NCBI GenBank assembly: GCA_963995525.1
Contig: OZ023209.1
Location: 17,836,807 to 17,900,806, forward strand
Direction: 5' to 3'
Source of the DNA: Escarpia spicata
Lineage: Eukaryota > Annelida > Polychaeta > Sabellida > Siboglinidae
DNA length: 64,000 nt
Shown: positions 43,596-55,013 of the stretch, in pieces
How positions within the stretch are numbered: the first letter of the stretch is position 1
How the letters are laid out: each line of letters opens with the position of its first letter
The notes under the pieces: generated by a model
What the model was told of the DNA's origin: nothing
Databases searched by the model: none
What the model saw: the letters and a program-made list of their open reading frames with translations, nothing else
Position numbers and translations under genes: made by a program

Positions 43596-44990
43596 TGACT
43601 ATGACTGTGATCACTGCCGTGCTGCTAAATGTCGCCACTGTCATCAATCAGATGCTATATGTGGAGGTGTATTAAGTTCCATAGGACAAAGACACAACTG
43701 CCTACATCAGCATGTGGTTAATAGCACACGGTAAATTACTCTCCATCTGCCTGTAGTTCAAGACAACCACCAGGCGGCCAAAGTTGAGCTTTGGCGCTGT
43801 TAGGAAACCAAGGGTAGAGTGTTTGCAAGCTCTCTGATCTCGACTCCCTTCCCAATTGTGTTACATGATCGGTTCGATTGTCCAACAATCAAACTATAAT
43901 CTTGTGGCACGATCACGATTGGGGAGTCGAGATGGGGCACTTGCAATTACTATTAAATTTGTGTGACAGACCTTCCAAATCTTCCAATATAGTAGAAATC
44001 TGGTTTTTGGTCAATTTGCAAAGAATATGCACCTGCTTTTGTTGTATTTGATTTTACATTTTTTTATTTTAAGTTTTAAAATTTTCATTAATATTTTTGT
44101 GAGCAGGACATGTAGAAATACCAGATTTCTTATGTAAATGGCGCTAACAACAAGAAACTGTCAAATGTTCGAACAAAACTCCCACTTTCAGATGCCCGAT
44201 ATGGGAGAGATCTCCCACTATTTTATAGTCAACTTGGAAGGTCTGGGCTGGTGTCATTGTCCCAGTAAGGAAATACCTGGCATTTCCATGCATCAGTATA
44301 ACTGCTGTGCCACTTAACGATTAATTTGTAAATCAGACTACCGGTAGTAAATTTTGAGAATGCATGTTGTAGCCTTCGATGAAGGTGGTGTGCCTCTGTT
44401 TACATACAATTATGTGTTATTTATCTATTTAATGTTTGCTAACTCGTGATATGTCAGATTTATTAAATGTAGTATCCCACAATTTGACAATACGCTCTGG
44501 ATCGTTGTGGGTGCTTTGACAGCCACAACTGTGCAATGGTGAAATGATGTACAAAGAGAATTAGACTACCGGGTAGTTATTAAATTTATTCTGGTGTTGA
44601 ATCAGTTGGTAGCAGTTCTTAAATGTTGGTCAGCCAAGATGGTAATAAATTGTTCCAAAGCATTTTCTCGGTTACATCATAATGTTATTTTTACCAAGGT
44701 AAATGTAGACTCCGTTTCAAAGATGAAAATTTCTGCAGCCAAGAGATTTTCAATTTTTTCTGGCAACATCTAAACACTGTTGGCTGTGTAGGCAGAATTA
44801 GGTTAACTGGTTTGTTAGCAATATGCTTTCACAATTTATCTTTCCAAACAGAAGGTACCTTTCCAAACAGAAGGTACTAATGTATACATTTAGATGATTA
44901 TCACAATGCTGGATGGTAATTAGAGCAATTAAAACAATGATTTAGTAGCAACATTGTTTACCCTGTAATGTTTGTCGGTTTAATAAAGTA
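43596..44990 (+). other. Probable 3' UTR with AATAAA at 44982-44987
   Basis: AT-rich and non-coding after the TAG. The first good polyadenylation signal (taataaagt) is at 44982. A second (caataaagt) lies near 45957. Confidence 0.4.
43815..43953. mobile_element. Short MITE related to the 765-bp TIR element
   Basis: Starts tagagtgtttgcaagc, then atctcgactcccttcccaat. The right end (attggggagtcgagatgggg, then cacttgcaa) is the inverted counterpart. The ends resemble those of the larger TIR element, so it is probably an internally deleted relative. Confidence 0.6.
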
Positions 44991-46484
44991 TTTAACTCTT
45001 AAGATAAAATGAATTGTATATTACCAGGATAGCATCCCACAGAATGTACATTATGAAGTATGCGTGTGTACGAACAAATGTACATTACATAAGGTGGGGG
45101 GTTTAGTTTGGGTTAGGTACCAGGTAATGTTTAGCTTTGGTGCACGTCCAAGTGCAGGTTTCAAACAATTAATAGCAGGTGTTGTTAAATTCTTGTTGGT
45201 GTATTTGTTAGTCTCAAAGAGATACCGTTCTTAAATAGTCCCTAATCCTGCATTGTGTATATGGAGGTGGCACAATGGTGCTTGTGATATTGTAGCAAAT
45301 ACAGGATTGCAAGAAAACGTTGTATACCAAGCACTGTGAGTTGTGAATGGAGGTTGCTACTGATAGCATGACTAGCACCATACAATCACCATTTGAATTT
45401 CAAGGTACACCTGCATATGCAGGGCACTGTAAAAACAGCTATCCTGATGTCTTCAGGAAATACTCGGTGTTAGTAGAATAACTAAACTGGCTGTTTAATG
45501 AACCAGCTGTGGTTCCACCAAGAAACGTTTACTGTTATTTCCTGTGCCAAATGTATCTTGAAATTAAGATGTGAACATTCAATCCTTTGAATAGCCTCAG
45601 GCTAATTTTGAGGACTTGTATAGGGGGCATGATAGCCAAGCTCTTGTCTCTTGAAATGAAGACATTTGCCATCTTAGTAATGTGATGGCCATATGAATTC
45701 AGTTGGGGTAGACCAGGACATAAAATGTAGTCTACATAGAGAACCATATGTATGTATAGACATACATATGTAACATATATATGTATATACATTGTATTGT
45801 ATGACACTGTTTAGGACTACCATGATGTTAACGAGCTGTAGCGTTGGTGGAGAACTGATGTTTGTTCACCAGTAGAGGGCGTGTCTGTCTCTATGTACAC
45901 TGTTCGAGGTGTCCTCCTGCCATATGATGCAAATTGTGCAACATTCCCATGAACACAATAAAGTTTCTGAGAAATATATTGTGGTTTACATTTTGTTTTG
46001 CTTTTAAAGCGTAATGATCATTATAATGATTTGGTAGGACTTCACTATTAAGGTCGCCCACAGGATTGGGCCGAAGTGACCTGAATTCCAGGGTGACCAT
46101 ATTATTTACTATAGTTTACTGTTACACAAATAATTTGGGACTGTCCTAGGGTGACCTTAATTGCGAGGTGGCTGTGTACCGAGGTGACCATAAAGCGAGG
46201 TTCTGCCGTATTTATAAATGCACTCTGCAGGTGCAATACTTGCAACATGTCAGACAATACACACTGGAAAACAGAAATTAAATCACATTTTAAGCTAATT
46301 GCAACTTGCACATTTACATCTGATCCAAGTGAACAACCTTGCAAACTATTTTCATTAGAAAAACATCTGGTCTGAAAATATTTTTTGTGAAAATGTCGGC
46401 AGTACTGCACTAAGGTCACTCCTTGACAGCTTTTGGTTTTTGAAGTCCTGCAAACATCTACCAGTCGTCTTGTAATCTGACCAG
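44991..46484. other. Spacer between the array gene and the palindrome
   Basis: No gene found. An atatgtatgtata-type short repeat lies near 45745-45800, and a run of ggtgacc phrases at 46040-46200. Confidence 0.4.
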
Positions 46485-46774
46485 TAGCGCCACCTAGCGG
46501 TTTTTTTCTCCCTCAAACTAAATGTTCGAGCACTGCCCAAATTCGTGCGTCTTGGTTTGGCCGTTAGCGTCACCTGGCGGATTTTTGGTGAACTAAATTA
46601 ACCCTAGCTGATAGGTCATGAACTACAAGTGGTACCACCTTGCGAACAAGTTGTAAACTAAATGTACAAGTACTGCCCAAATTCGTGTCTCTTGCACGCT
46701 TGCGTGCAATAGAGCCCCCTGATGTATACTTAATGAACCACAAACACCATCCCCTAGTGGACAAGTGACCGAAC

Positions 46775-46975
46775 CCCATGTTAAAGCATAGGGAATTTTA
46801 CCCATGTTAAAGCATAGGGATTTTACCCCCGTTAAAACATAGGGATTTTCCCCATGTTAAAGCATAGGGAATTTTCCCCATGTTAAAGCATAGGGATTTT
46901 CCCCATGTTAAAGCATAGGGAATTTTCCCCATTTTAAAGTATAGGGATTGTCCCCATGTTAAAGCATAGGGAATG
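46775..46975. repeat. 27-bp minisatellite in the left arm
   Basis: Repeats of ccccatgttaaagcataggg with attttacc/attttcc spacers. The mirror copy lies at about 49980-50100, with a shorter block at 47040-47125. Confidence 0.9.
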
Positions 46976-47228
46976 AGTTTGAGTAGAGCAAGAGCAAAAG
47001 TACCCGGATGTAGGTATCATCCCCTAGTGGACAAGTGAGCGAACCTCGTGTTAAAGCATAGGATATTTTCACCATGTTAAAGCACAGGCCATTTTCACCA
47101 TGTAAAGGATAGGGATTTTTTCACCATAGCGCGTATGTAATGTAATCCCTTTATTTGTCATCATGATGCAGTGACATCGTTAAAACTCTGCAGTCTGTGT
47201 TTTTTTTTTATTTTCTACTCTTCAATCT

Positions 47229-47600
47229 GTGATCTTTCGGCACGCCCACGTGAACTTTATGTTCTGTTTAACATTTTGGAAGATGAACAACATGACTAGT
47301 GATAACGTCCGACAAGGGATTTTGCTACCGAAGGCGCAGCCTTCTCCGGCTATGGGACCACTCGACCTCTCGACCCAGACAATCAACCCGGACCAACAGC
47401 CAACGACCAGTTAAACGACCAGTTCAACGACCAGTTCGACGACCAGTTCAACGACCAGTCCGACGACTAGTTCAACGACCAGTCCGATGACCAGTTTGAC
47501 GACCAGCCCGATGACCAGTTAGACGATCAAACCAATTTCTTCTCTGTCACTTACACCGTCAACCGACCCAATCATCAACCTGACATCGTCACCTCCGACG
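47229..47600 (+). pseudogene. Left-arm coding-like stretch, interrupted
   Basis: Reads MIFRHAHVNFMFCLTFWKMN, then NMTSDNVRQGILLPKAQPSP and AMGPLDLSTQTINPDQQPTT, and stops at a TAA near 47412. At that point the right arm has cagttcaac where this arm has cagttaaac. Further on, 12-bp repeats (acgaccagttca) would encode Thr-Thr-Ser-Ser. Confidence 0.4.
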
Positions 47601-47885
47601 AAGTGTCAGACGAAATATGTCACGAAACTTCGGATGACACGAGACAAGAGACGAGACTATGACCGAGATGTATCACGAGACTTCGGATGACACGAGACAA
47701 GAGACGAGACTATGACCGAGATGTGTCACGAGACTTCGGATGACACGAGACAAGAGACGAGACTATGACCGAGATGTATCACGAGACTTCGGATGACACG
47801 AGACAAGAGACGAGACTATGACCGAGATGTATTACGAGACTTCGGATGACACGAGACAAGAGACGAGACTATGACCGACACGTAT
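47600..47885. repeat. 53-bp tandem repeat, forward orientation
   Basis: Five copies of a unit containing ttcggatgacacgagacaag and agactatgaccgagatgt. Inverted copies lie at about 47990-48370 and 49060-49310. Confidence 0.9.
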
Positions 47886-47989
47886 ATTTGCTTTGCTTTG
47901 CTTCGTTTTGAGGGATTTGACGCGATAACACGTCTATTTTCCTGAAAACGGAGTGATTTGACGCGATAACACGTCGAACCGTACTCTCG

Positions 47990-48370
47990 TGTGATGTATC
48001 ATCCGAAGTCTCGTGACACATCTCGGTCATAGTCTCGTGTGATATGTCATCCGTAGACTCGTGGCATCTCTTGTCTCGTCGGTACTCTCGTGTGATGTGT
48101 CATCCGAAGTCTCGTGACACGTCTCGGTCATAGTCTCGTGTGATGTGTCATCCGAAGTCTCGTGACACGTCTCGGTCATAGTCTCGTCTCTTGTCTCGTG
48201 TCATCCGAAGTCTCGTGACACATCTTGGTCATAGTCTCGTCTCTTGTCTCGTGTCATCCGAAGTCTCGTGACACCTCTCGGTCATAGTTTCGTCTCTTGT
48301 CTCGTGTAATCCGAAGTCTCGTGACACATCTCGGTCATAGTCTCGTCTCTTGTCTCGTGTCATCCGTCTC
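47990..48370. repeat. 53-bp tandem repeat, inverted orientation
   Basis: Units containing catccgaagtctcgtgacac and ctcggtcatagtctcgt, the reverse complement of the block at 47600-47885. Flanked by 39-bp units with gcgataacacgtctatt (47925, 48440, 48915-49050). Confidence 0.88.
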
Positions 48371-48581
48371 GTCTCTTGTCTCGTGTTTGGTAGAGATGTC
48401 ACGAGATAACTCGTCGAATTGCCTGAAGGCGGTGAGATGTCACGTGATAACACGTCTATTTGCTTTGCGTTGCTTCGTTTTGAAGCAAATCTCACGCGAT
48501 AACAAGTCTATTTGGTTTACGAAAATGTTACCACGGTAACATGTTGAAAAGATAAAATGTTAGAAAACGACGAAGGGACGG

Positions 48582-48895
48582 CGTGAGTGAGTGAGTGAGT
48601 GAGTGAGTGAGTGAGTGAGTGACATACACGAAGGGTGAATGAGTGAATGAGTGAGTGAGTGAGTGAGTGAGTGAGTGAGTGAGTGAGTGAGTGAGTGAAC
48701 AGACACGAAGGATGAGTGAGTGAGTGAGTGAGTGAGTGAGTGAGTGAGTGAGTGAGTGAGTGAGTGAGTGAGTGAGTGAGTGAGTGAGTGAGTGAGTGAG
48801 TGAGTGAGTGAGTGAGTGAGTGAGTGAGTGAGTGAGTGAGTGAGTGAGTGAACGTACACGAAGGGTGAGTGAGTGAGTGAGTGAGTGAGTGAGTG
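48582..48895. repeat. (GTGA)n tract at the palindrome centre
   Basis: About 70 gtga units broken by three short acacgaaggg-type interruptions. Long Leu-Thr-His-Ser frames here are artefacts. Confidence 0.95.
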
Positions 48896-49158
48896 TTGAA
48901 GCAAATCCCACGCGATAACACGTCTATTTTCCTGAAAACGGTGGGATTTGACGAGATAACACGTCTATTTTCCTGAAAACGGTGGGATCTCACGCGATAA
49001 CACGTCTATTTTCCTGAAAACGGAGGGATTTGACGCGATAACACGTCGAACCGTACTCTCGTGTGATGTGTCATCCGAAGTCTCGTGACACATCTCGGTC
49101 ATAGTCTCGTCTCGTGTCTCGTGTGATGTGTCATCCGAAGTCTCGTGACACATCTCGG

Positions 49159-49779
49159 TCATAGTGTCGTCTCGTGTCTCGTGTCATCCGAAGTCTCGTG
49201 ACACATCTCGGTCATAGTCTCGTCTCTTGTCTCGTGCCATCCGAAGTCTCGTGACACATCTCGGTCATAGTCTCGTCTCTTGTCTCGTGTCATCCGAAGT
49301 CTCGTGACATATTTCGTCTGACACTTCGTCGGAGGTGACGATGTCAGGTTGATGATTGGGTCGGTTGACGGTGTAAGTGACAGAGAAAAAATTGGTTTGA
49401 GCGTCAAACTGGTCATCGGGCTGGTCGTCAAACTGGTCATCGGACTGGTCGTTGAACTGGTCGTCGGACTGGTCGTCGGACTGGTCGTCGGACTGGTCGT
49501 CGGACTGGTCGTTGAACTGGTCGTCGAACTGGTCGTTGAACTGGTCGTTGGCTGTTGGTCCGGGTTGATTGTCTGGGTCGAGAGGTCGAGTGGTCCCATA
49601 GCCGGAGAAGGCTGCGCCTTCGGTAGCAAAATCCCTTGTCGGACGTTATCACTAGTCATGTTGTTCATCTTCCAAAATGTTAAACAGAACATAAAGTTCA
49701 CGTGGGCGTGCCGAAAGATCACAGATTGAAGAGTAGAAAATAAAAAAAAACACAGACTGCAGAGTTTTAACGATGTCAC
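49159..49779 (-). CDS. Right-arm open frame, 206 codons, probably not a true gene
   Basis: The frame opens MTSLKLCSLCFFLFSTLQSV, runs through the same NMTSDNVRQGILLPKAQPSP stretch as the left arm, then about 70 residues of Thr/Ser repeats (TTSSTTSP) and an Arg/Asp/Glu tail made from the 53-bp repeat. No family was recognised. A hydrophobic start (residues 5-20) could mimic a signal peptide. Low-complexity composition and origin in minisatellites argue against function. Confidence 0.3.
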   Translation of the reverse strand: MTSLKLCSLCFFLFSTLQSVIFRHAHVNFMFCLTFWKMNNMTSDNVRQGILLPKAQPSPAMGPLDLSTQTINPDQQPTTSSTTSSTTSSTTSPTTSPTTSPTTSPTTSSTTSPMTSLTTSPMTSLTLKPIFSLSLTPSTDPIINLTSSPPTKCQTKYVTRLRMTRDKRRDYDRDVSRDFGWHETRDETMTEMCHETSDDTRHETTL

Positions 49780-50460
49780 TGCATCGTGATGATAAAAAAA
49801 GGGATTACATTACATACGCGCTATGGTGAAAAAATCCCTATCCTTTACATGGTGAAAATGGCCTGTGCTTTAACATGATGAAAATTCCCTATGCTTTAAC
49901 ACGAGGTTCGCTCACTTGTCCACTAGGGGATGATACCTACATCCGGGTACTTTTGCTCTTGCTCTACTCAAACTCATTCCCTATACTTTAACATGGGGAA
50001 AATCCCTATACTTTAACATGGGGAAAATTCCTATGCTTTAACATGGGGAAAATTCCCTATGCTTTAACATGGGTAAAATTCCCTATGCTTTAACATGGGA
50101 TTCGGTCATTTGTCCACTAGGGGATGGTGTTTGTGGTTCATGAAGTATCCGTCAGGGGGCTCTATTGCACGCAAGCGTGCAAGAGACACGAATTTGGGCA
50201 GTACTTCTACATTTAGTTTACAACTTGTCCGCAAGGTGGTACCACTTGTAGTTCATGACCTATTAGCTAGTGTTAATTTAGTTCACCAAAAATCCGCCAG
50301 GTGGCGCTAACGGTCAAACAAAGACGCACTAATTTGGGCAGTACTCTAACATTCAGTTAGAAAAAACGCTTCTGGTAAACCGATTTGAGTTCGGAAAAAA
50401 TTCGTTAGGTGGCGCTGTTTTAGTTTCGTTGTCTATCCGCTAGGTGGCGCAAACTGCGCC

Positions 50461-50595
50461 ACGTTACCTACATCCGGGTACTTGACCTCGACCTACATCC
50501 GGTACTTGACCTTGATATACATCCGGGGTATTTGACCTTGACCTACATCCGGGTACTTGAACTTTGACCTTGACCTGCATCCGGGTACTTTTCCA
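50461..50595. repeat. 24-26 bp minisatellite outside the palindrome
   Basis: Five or six copies of acctacatccgggtacttga with small gaps. A related phrase (catccgggtacttttgctct) occurs inside both palindrome arms (about 47005 inverted, 49940). Confidence 0.85.
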
Positions 50596-50599
50596 CTTC

Positions 50600-51530
50600 C
50601 ACCCGCGCAGCGCATACCATACGGCGTACTTAACCTCTATTACTACTGTCACGAATATATATATATATGTTTTATTCATTAGTAGAAACTTCAGACACGA
50701 TGTCCGTACAACGTTTACACATTCATGTGCGCCGACAGTCCAACTCTATTTTACATTTAAAGTGTCCGTGGTTTTTGATGATCGAACGATAAAGCAATAT
50801 ATAAACCACCGTGGTTTATATTTGCCGAAATTTTGATAAGTCTAAACTTGTGGGAAAAATGTTCCTAGTTTCCCGTGGAGAGCGTCAACGTGTCTCTTCG
50901 TCTGGGTTCATTGCCGCCCTCCTCGTAATTCCAAAAATAGTCCCTTTTTAAATATACTGGCTTGGCCTCAAGACAACTCCGGGAATTGTCTTTAAACCGT
51001 AAGGGATCGAAACGCATAGTATGAAATTTGTAGAATTATGGCTCTACGCATGCGTGTTTTTATTTCGTCGTACTATGGGGATGAGTGTGCTCACTCACGT
51101 GAGGGGGTCTGCATTTATTTGCATCATTTCATCTTTCCGGTTCGATCTTAAAACCAGGACAGTGAATCTAAGGTCAGGCCAATGTATGCACCAAATTCCA
51201 GTCATGACTCTTAACTGTCAACTACATTCTGTCCCGGTAGACACAAAGAACTACGCCTACAGACGCGAAAATAAACAAATCGTTCAAACCTTGTTGCTTT
51301 AGAAACGCGCCCACAGTGACGGCAACCATATGCTTGCCTTGTGCAGCATTCTTTTATATAATGCTTTTATATAATGCGAATCTGGATTTTCTATTCTAGT
51401 CTTTCTCCGATAACTAATAATAATAATAGTAATTAACTCAATTAGCCACTGCAGGTCTGTTACAATGCCAATGACTGACAGCCCTTGCATGTCTTACGCA
51501 ATACCCTTACGTCAAACTCGACAACAGACA
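50600..51530. other. Spacer without recognised genes
   Basis: AT-rich. A short palindrome centred on 50811 (ataaaccaccgtggtttat) is the only structure I noticed. Confidence 0.4.
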
Positions 51531-51990
51531 TGCCTAGGCATAGAAAGACAAGTTCCGTGTCCACTGACGACGACCAGCGGGCACTCTGGATATCACAACT
51601 TTTGACTCCGCGGTTTTAGACAAGATGAAATCTGTGCTGTTCCCGGGCGAACTATCTGACCAAATTCGAGAACTTCACGTTACATTAAAGAAACCGCAAA
51701 CTCAGCTAGAGGAAAAGGACAAGAAGATTCAAAGCCGGGAGGATAAAATTGCCTATCTGGAAGTGCAAACAGATGCAGGTGGTCTGTGGAAAATAATCAA
51801 GGGGAAGACTTGGAGGAAAAGGTGATGACACTCTTCAGTGAACACATGAACATTTCTCCTCCCATTGATGTCTGCGACATAGAAAGAGTTCACATAATTG
51901 GGCGAACTTTAGACAACCAAGCCAGACCGCGACAAGTGATCGTACGTTTCCGCAGCGAGAGAACGCGCGACGTAATAAGATGACGTGCGC
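51530..51990 (+). pseudogene. LINE ORF1-like fragment
   Basis: Two overlapping frames: a coiled-coil-like part (ELHVTLKKPQTQLEEKDKKI, then QSREDKIAYLEVQ) and, after a frameshift near 51790, ENNQGEDLEEKVMTLFSEHM and DIERVHIIGRTLDNQARPRQ, VIVRFRSERTRDVIR. The G-E-D-L-x-x-K-V...D-I-E-R-x-H-R/I-x-G...R-x-x-I-V-x-F pattern is that of LINE ORF1 proteins with an RNA-binding domain (L1 type). No RT follows, so it is a fragment. Confidence 0.7.
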
Positions 51991-52463
51991 AAGTACAGCT
52001 GCACCTAAACATCCTGTATAAAACATTGTGGAATGTGGAAAGAATGCTTCGATTAGAAACATACTTCACTTGAGCATAAACACATATCATTTCTTTACTG
52101 GCTGCCCGTACACACACCACACAGAGAAGAGACAAGACAGATACACTAACTCCTACTGATAAATACAATCAAATAAGACATACAACACTGCACAAGAACC
52201 AGCAGTATTTTGTGCAATTCTCAAAATACTGCCAGCTAACTTCATCCTTACATCCATACCGACCACAACATCAAAAGTTCACACACAACAGAGATTCATG
52301 CACAGATTTGTGCCAGAAAATATTTGTCTTGCAGAAAAGCTGGACATATAATATTGCAAAATTAAAAACAACTGCGCAACTGTTATTTATAACTTCATTG
52401 TGTCAAACACAGCTAAACAAAACTTGTTTACTACTGGCCCATCGTGCATTGAAGCAAATGTTC

Positions 52464-52690
52464 AGACACGCACAGGCACGCGCATGTACGCGCCAGCACC
52501 CGCAAGCATGCGCTAACACGCGCTGGCACGCGCAGGTACGCACAGGCACGCACAGGCACGTGCAGGCACGCGCAGGCACGCACAGGCACGCGCAGACACA
52601 CAGACACACACATATACGCAAAGACGCGCACGATTACGAGCAGACACGCGCAGACTCGCGCAAACAAGTGCGCGCGCGCTCACACACAAA
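52464..52690. repeat. (CACGCGCAGG)n-like degenerate repeat
   Basis: Decamer-like units of cacgcgcagg and cacgcacagg with drift. Overlapping His/Ala/Arg-rich frames are artefacts. Confidence 0.88.
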
Positions 52691-52739
52691 TATTGACATC
52701 ATGTCATGACCTTGGATATACAACATCAAGTAATTCGCA

Positions 52740-53170
52740 ACAGTGACTTCTACGCTGATCTGTTGGTATACCACTCCAGAAGAAGGTATTCATTCACACT
52801 GTTTATTACCAAGTAACATTTACAATATACGAGGAATTCTTGGCGTTGTGGCGCCAACATACATACACGCTTGTCTCCCCTGCCCCCCATCATGCACACG
52901 CAAAATATACAATCAGAAACATTACGAAACTGTACTAAAACTAGTATAAATTTAAACCAAGGCCAACTGCCAACACATTTTAAGACAGTCGTTCATGTAT
53001 TGACATAAAGTGAACTTGGTAACATAATATTAATACCGTCTGAACATTACCTAAACAGTTAAAAAGTATACATGTAGTTAAATAATAAATAAATGAATAC
53101 ATAAATTAGCTGACGATATAAAAACTAAACTGACAGTTAAAGAATATGTACATACATGAAGTTAAGTTAG
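52740..53170. other. AT-rich spacer
   Basis: No gene signal. Taaa/aata-rich sequence increases toward the 3' end of the minus-strand LINE that follows. Confidence 0.4.
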
Positions 53171-53179
53171 TAAATAAAA

Positions 53180-53836
53180 TTAACAAAATAAATAAATAAT
53201 AATAATAAATAAACAATTTAGCAAAAATAATGTTATTAAATATATACAATATAAACAGACTGAAAACAGTATCATGGCACCTCGCGGTTCAAGTGACTCA
53301 CATGCTGTGGATAAAAACTGTTTTTTAAATCTAGTGGTCCTTGTCTTAATACTTCTATAGCGCTTGCCAGAGGGAAGAAGTTCAAAGAGATGGTTGGCTG
53401 GGTGGGTAGTATCCCGTACGATGCTCTTGGATTTTCGCGCACAGCGATCATGGTAAATAGATTCAATGGATGGCAACTCGCACCCAATGATTCTAGACGC
53501 GCCCTTCGCGATAACTTCTAGCCGTTGTTTCTCCTCCTGACTGGCGCGGCCAAACCACACTACAATCGAGAAAGTGAGGATACTTTCAATGATTGTGCGG
53601 TAGAATCGTATCATAATCTCCTGAACAATGCCGAATCTCCAGAGCTGCCTCGGGAAGAACAGGCGTTGTTTTGCCTTTTTTGTAATGCACAGTGTGTTTG
53701 TGCCCCAGCTGAGATCACTTGAAATTGTTGTTCCAAGGAATCTAAAAGATTCAACCTGCTCGACCTCCACGCCATTTATCGAAAGAGGGTGGATGGGAGT
53801 CTTCTTTTTGCTGCGTCGCCGACATATGTCGAAAAG
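53180..53836 (-). pseudogene. Rex1-like LINE, 3' part of reverse transcriptase ORF
   Basis: On the minus strand: RRRSKKKTPIHPLSINGVEV, then EQVESFRFLGTTISSDLSWG, KKAKQRLFFPRQLWRFGIVQ, RTIIESILTFSIVVWFGRAS and LPSGKRYRSIKTRTTRFKKQ, the C-terminal third of a Rex1/Babar-type RT protein. It is open for 196 codons to a stop at 53180. The 5' part is missing beyond about 53836, where a different LINE in the opposite orientation begins. Confidence 0.82.
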
Positions 53837-54975
53837 ATAGTGTTAGCATCCGAGGCCAAGTCATGCGAACTTGATCCACTCCCATCGTCGCTCCTCAAGA
53901 AGCATGTTGAGGCTCTCTCTCTCTCCGGTGGTAACAGTTTAATCAATGCGTCTATATCCTCTTCCGTGGTTCCACAGGCGATGAAGCACGCTGTTGTGAT
54001 ACCAGTACTGAAGAAACATAACTATGACGTCAATGTACTCTCTAACTATCGCCCCATCTCGAACATATCGTTTGTAGCGAAGACAGCAGAGCGTTTCATA
54101 TCACGACAACTACAACACTTCCTCGAGGGAAACGGCGTATGTCCAGTCCACCAGAGTGCACATCGCCCACGTCATAGCGCCGAGACAGCGCTTCTGCGCA
54201 TCCACAACGATGTGGCGCAGTCGACTGGTGCACGTCGAGGTGTACTTCTGGTGCTACTTGACCTTTCTGCTGCATTCGACACACTTGACCACGCTATTCT
54301 GTTGTGACGCCTGCCCAGCTATGGCATCTGTGGTGCAGCACATGCTTGGCTAGCGTCCTACCTGCATGGCCGAACGTCTGTGGTACGCACCAAAAAAGAA
54401 ACATCGGAGATCAGTGTCATGAAGACCGGTTTCCCACAAGGGTCGGTCCTTGGACCGATACTATTTAATGTTTACATTGCGGCGATGATTGCGCCACTAG
54501 CGAAAATGTTCCTACACCATGGTACACAACATCATCTATACGCTGACGACACTCAACTGTACGTCGACTTTCCATCAACCGATCACGCAGACACACTCGA
54601 CCTCTCGATGGCGGCACAAATAGCAAATGCGTGCCGGAGTGCATATTACCACCTGCACCGAATCTCACGTATACGCGACACACCGGAACAACCAAGTGTC
54701 TCGTACATGCTCTTGATACTTCAAGAATAGACTACGGGAACGCTATTTTGTACGCAATATCCGACCGGTTACTCCATCGCCTTGAGATGGTACAACACTC
54801 GCCAGAGTCGTATTACGTATTAGGCTGGGCGATCGACAGAGCATCACGGCAGCACTGAATAGCTTGCACTGGCTGCCGGTGAAGTGACGCATTCAGTAGG
54901 CTTATGTTCACCGCCCTTCACGACAAGACGCCGGCCTGGATCGCGTCATTGATTTCACCATACGTGCCGCGCCGC
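53836..54975 (+). pseudogene. L2/CR1-like LINE RT fragment
   Basis: Reads ASEAKSCELDPLPSSLLKKH, then AVVIPVLKKHNYDVNVLSNY, RPISNISFVAKTAERFISRQ, VLLVLLDLSAAFDTLDHAIL, a frameshift near 54305, then GSVLGPILFNVYIAAMIAPL and LYADDTQLYVDF (YADD box). Degenerate pieces run to about 54975. The order of RT motifs is complete from fingers to palm, but stops and frameshifts make it non-functional. Confidence 0.85.
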
Positions 54976-55013
54976 GCCAGTTTTTATTACTGATGATATA
55001 TAATGTAATTGTA

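Larger units (their letters stand above)
46485..50450. repeat. 4-kb imperfect palindrome / foldback element
   Basis: The left arm (46485-47660) recurs inverted as the right arm (about 49270-50450). The order is gcgccacctagcgg, actgcccaaattcgtg, the tgcacgcttgcgtgca palindrome, the ccatgttaaagcataggg minisatellite, then a coding-like stretch. The centre (47660-49270) is built of 53-bp and 39-bp repeats in both orientations around a (GTGA)n tract. Arms differ by scattered substitutions and copy number. It may be a foldback transposon or an inverted segmental duplication. Confidence 0.85.
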
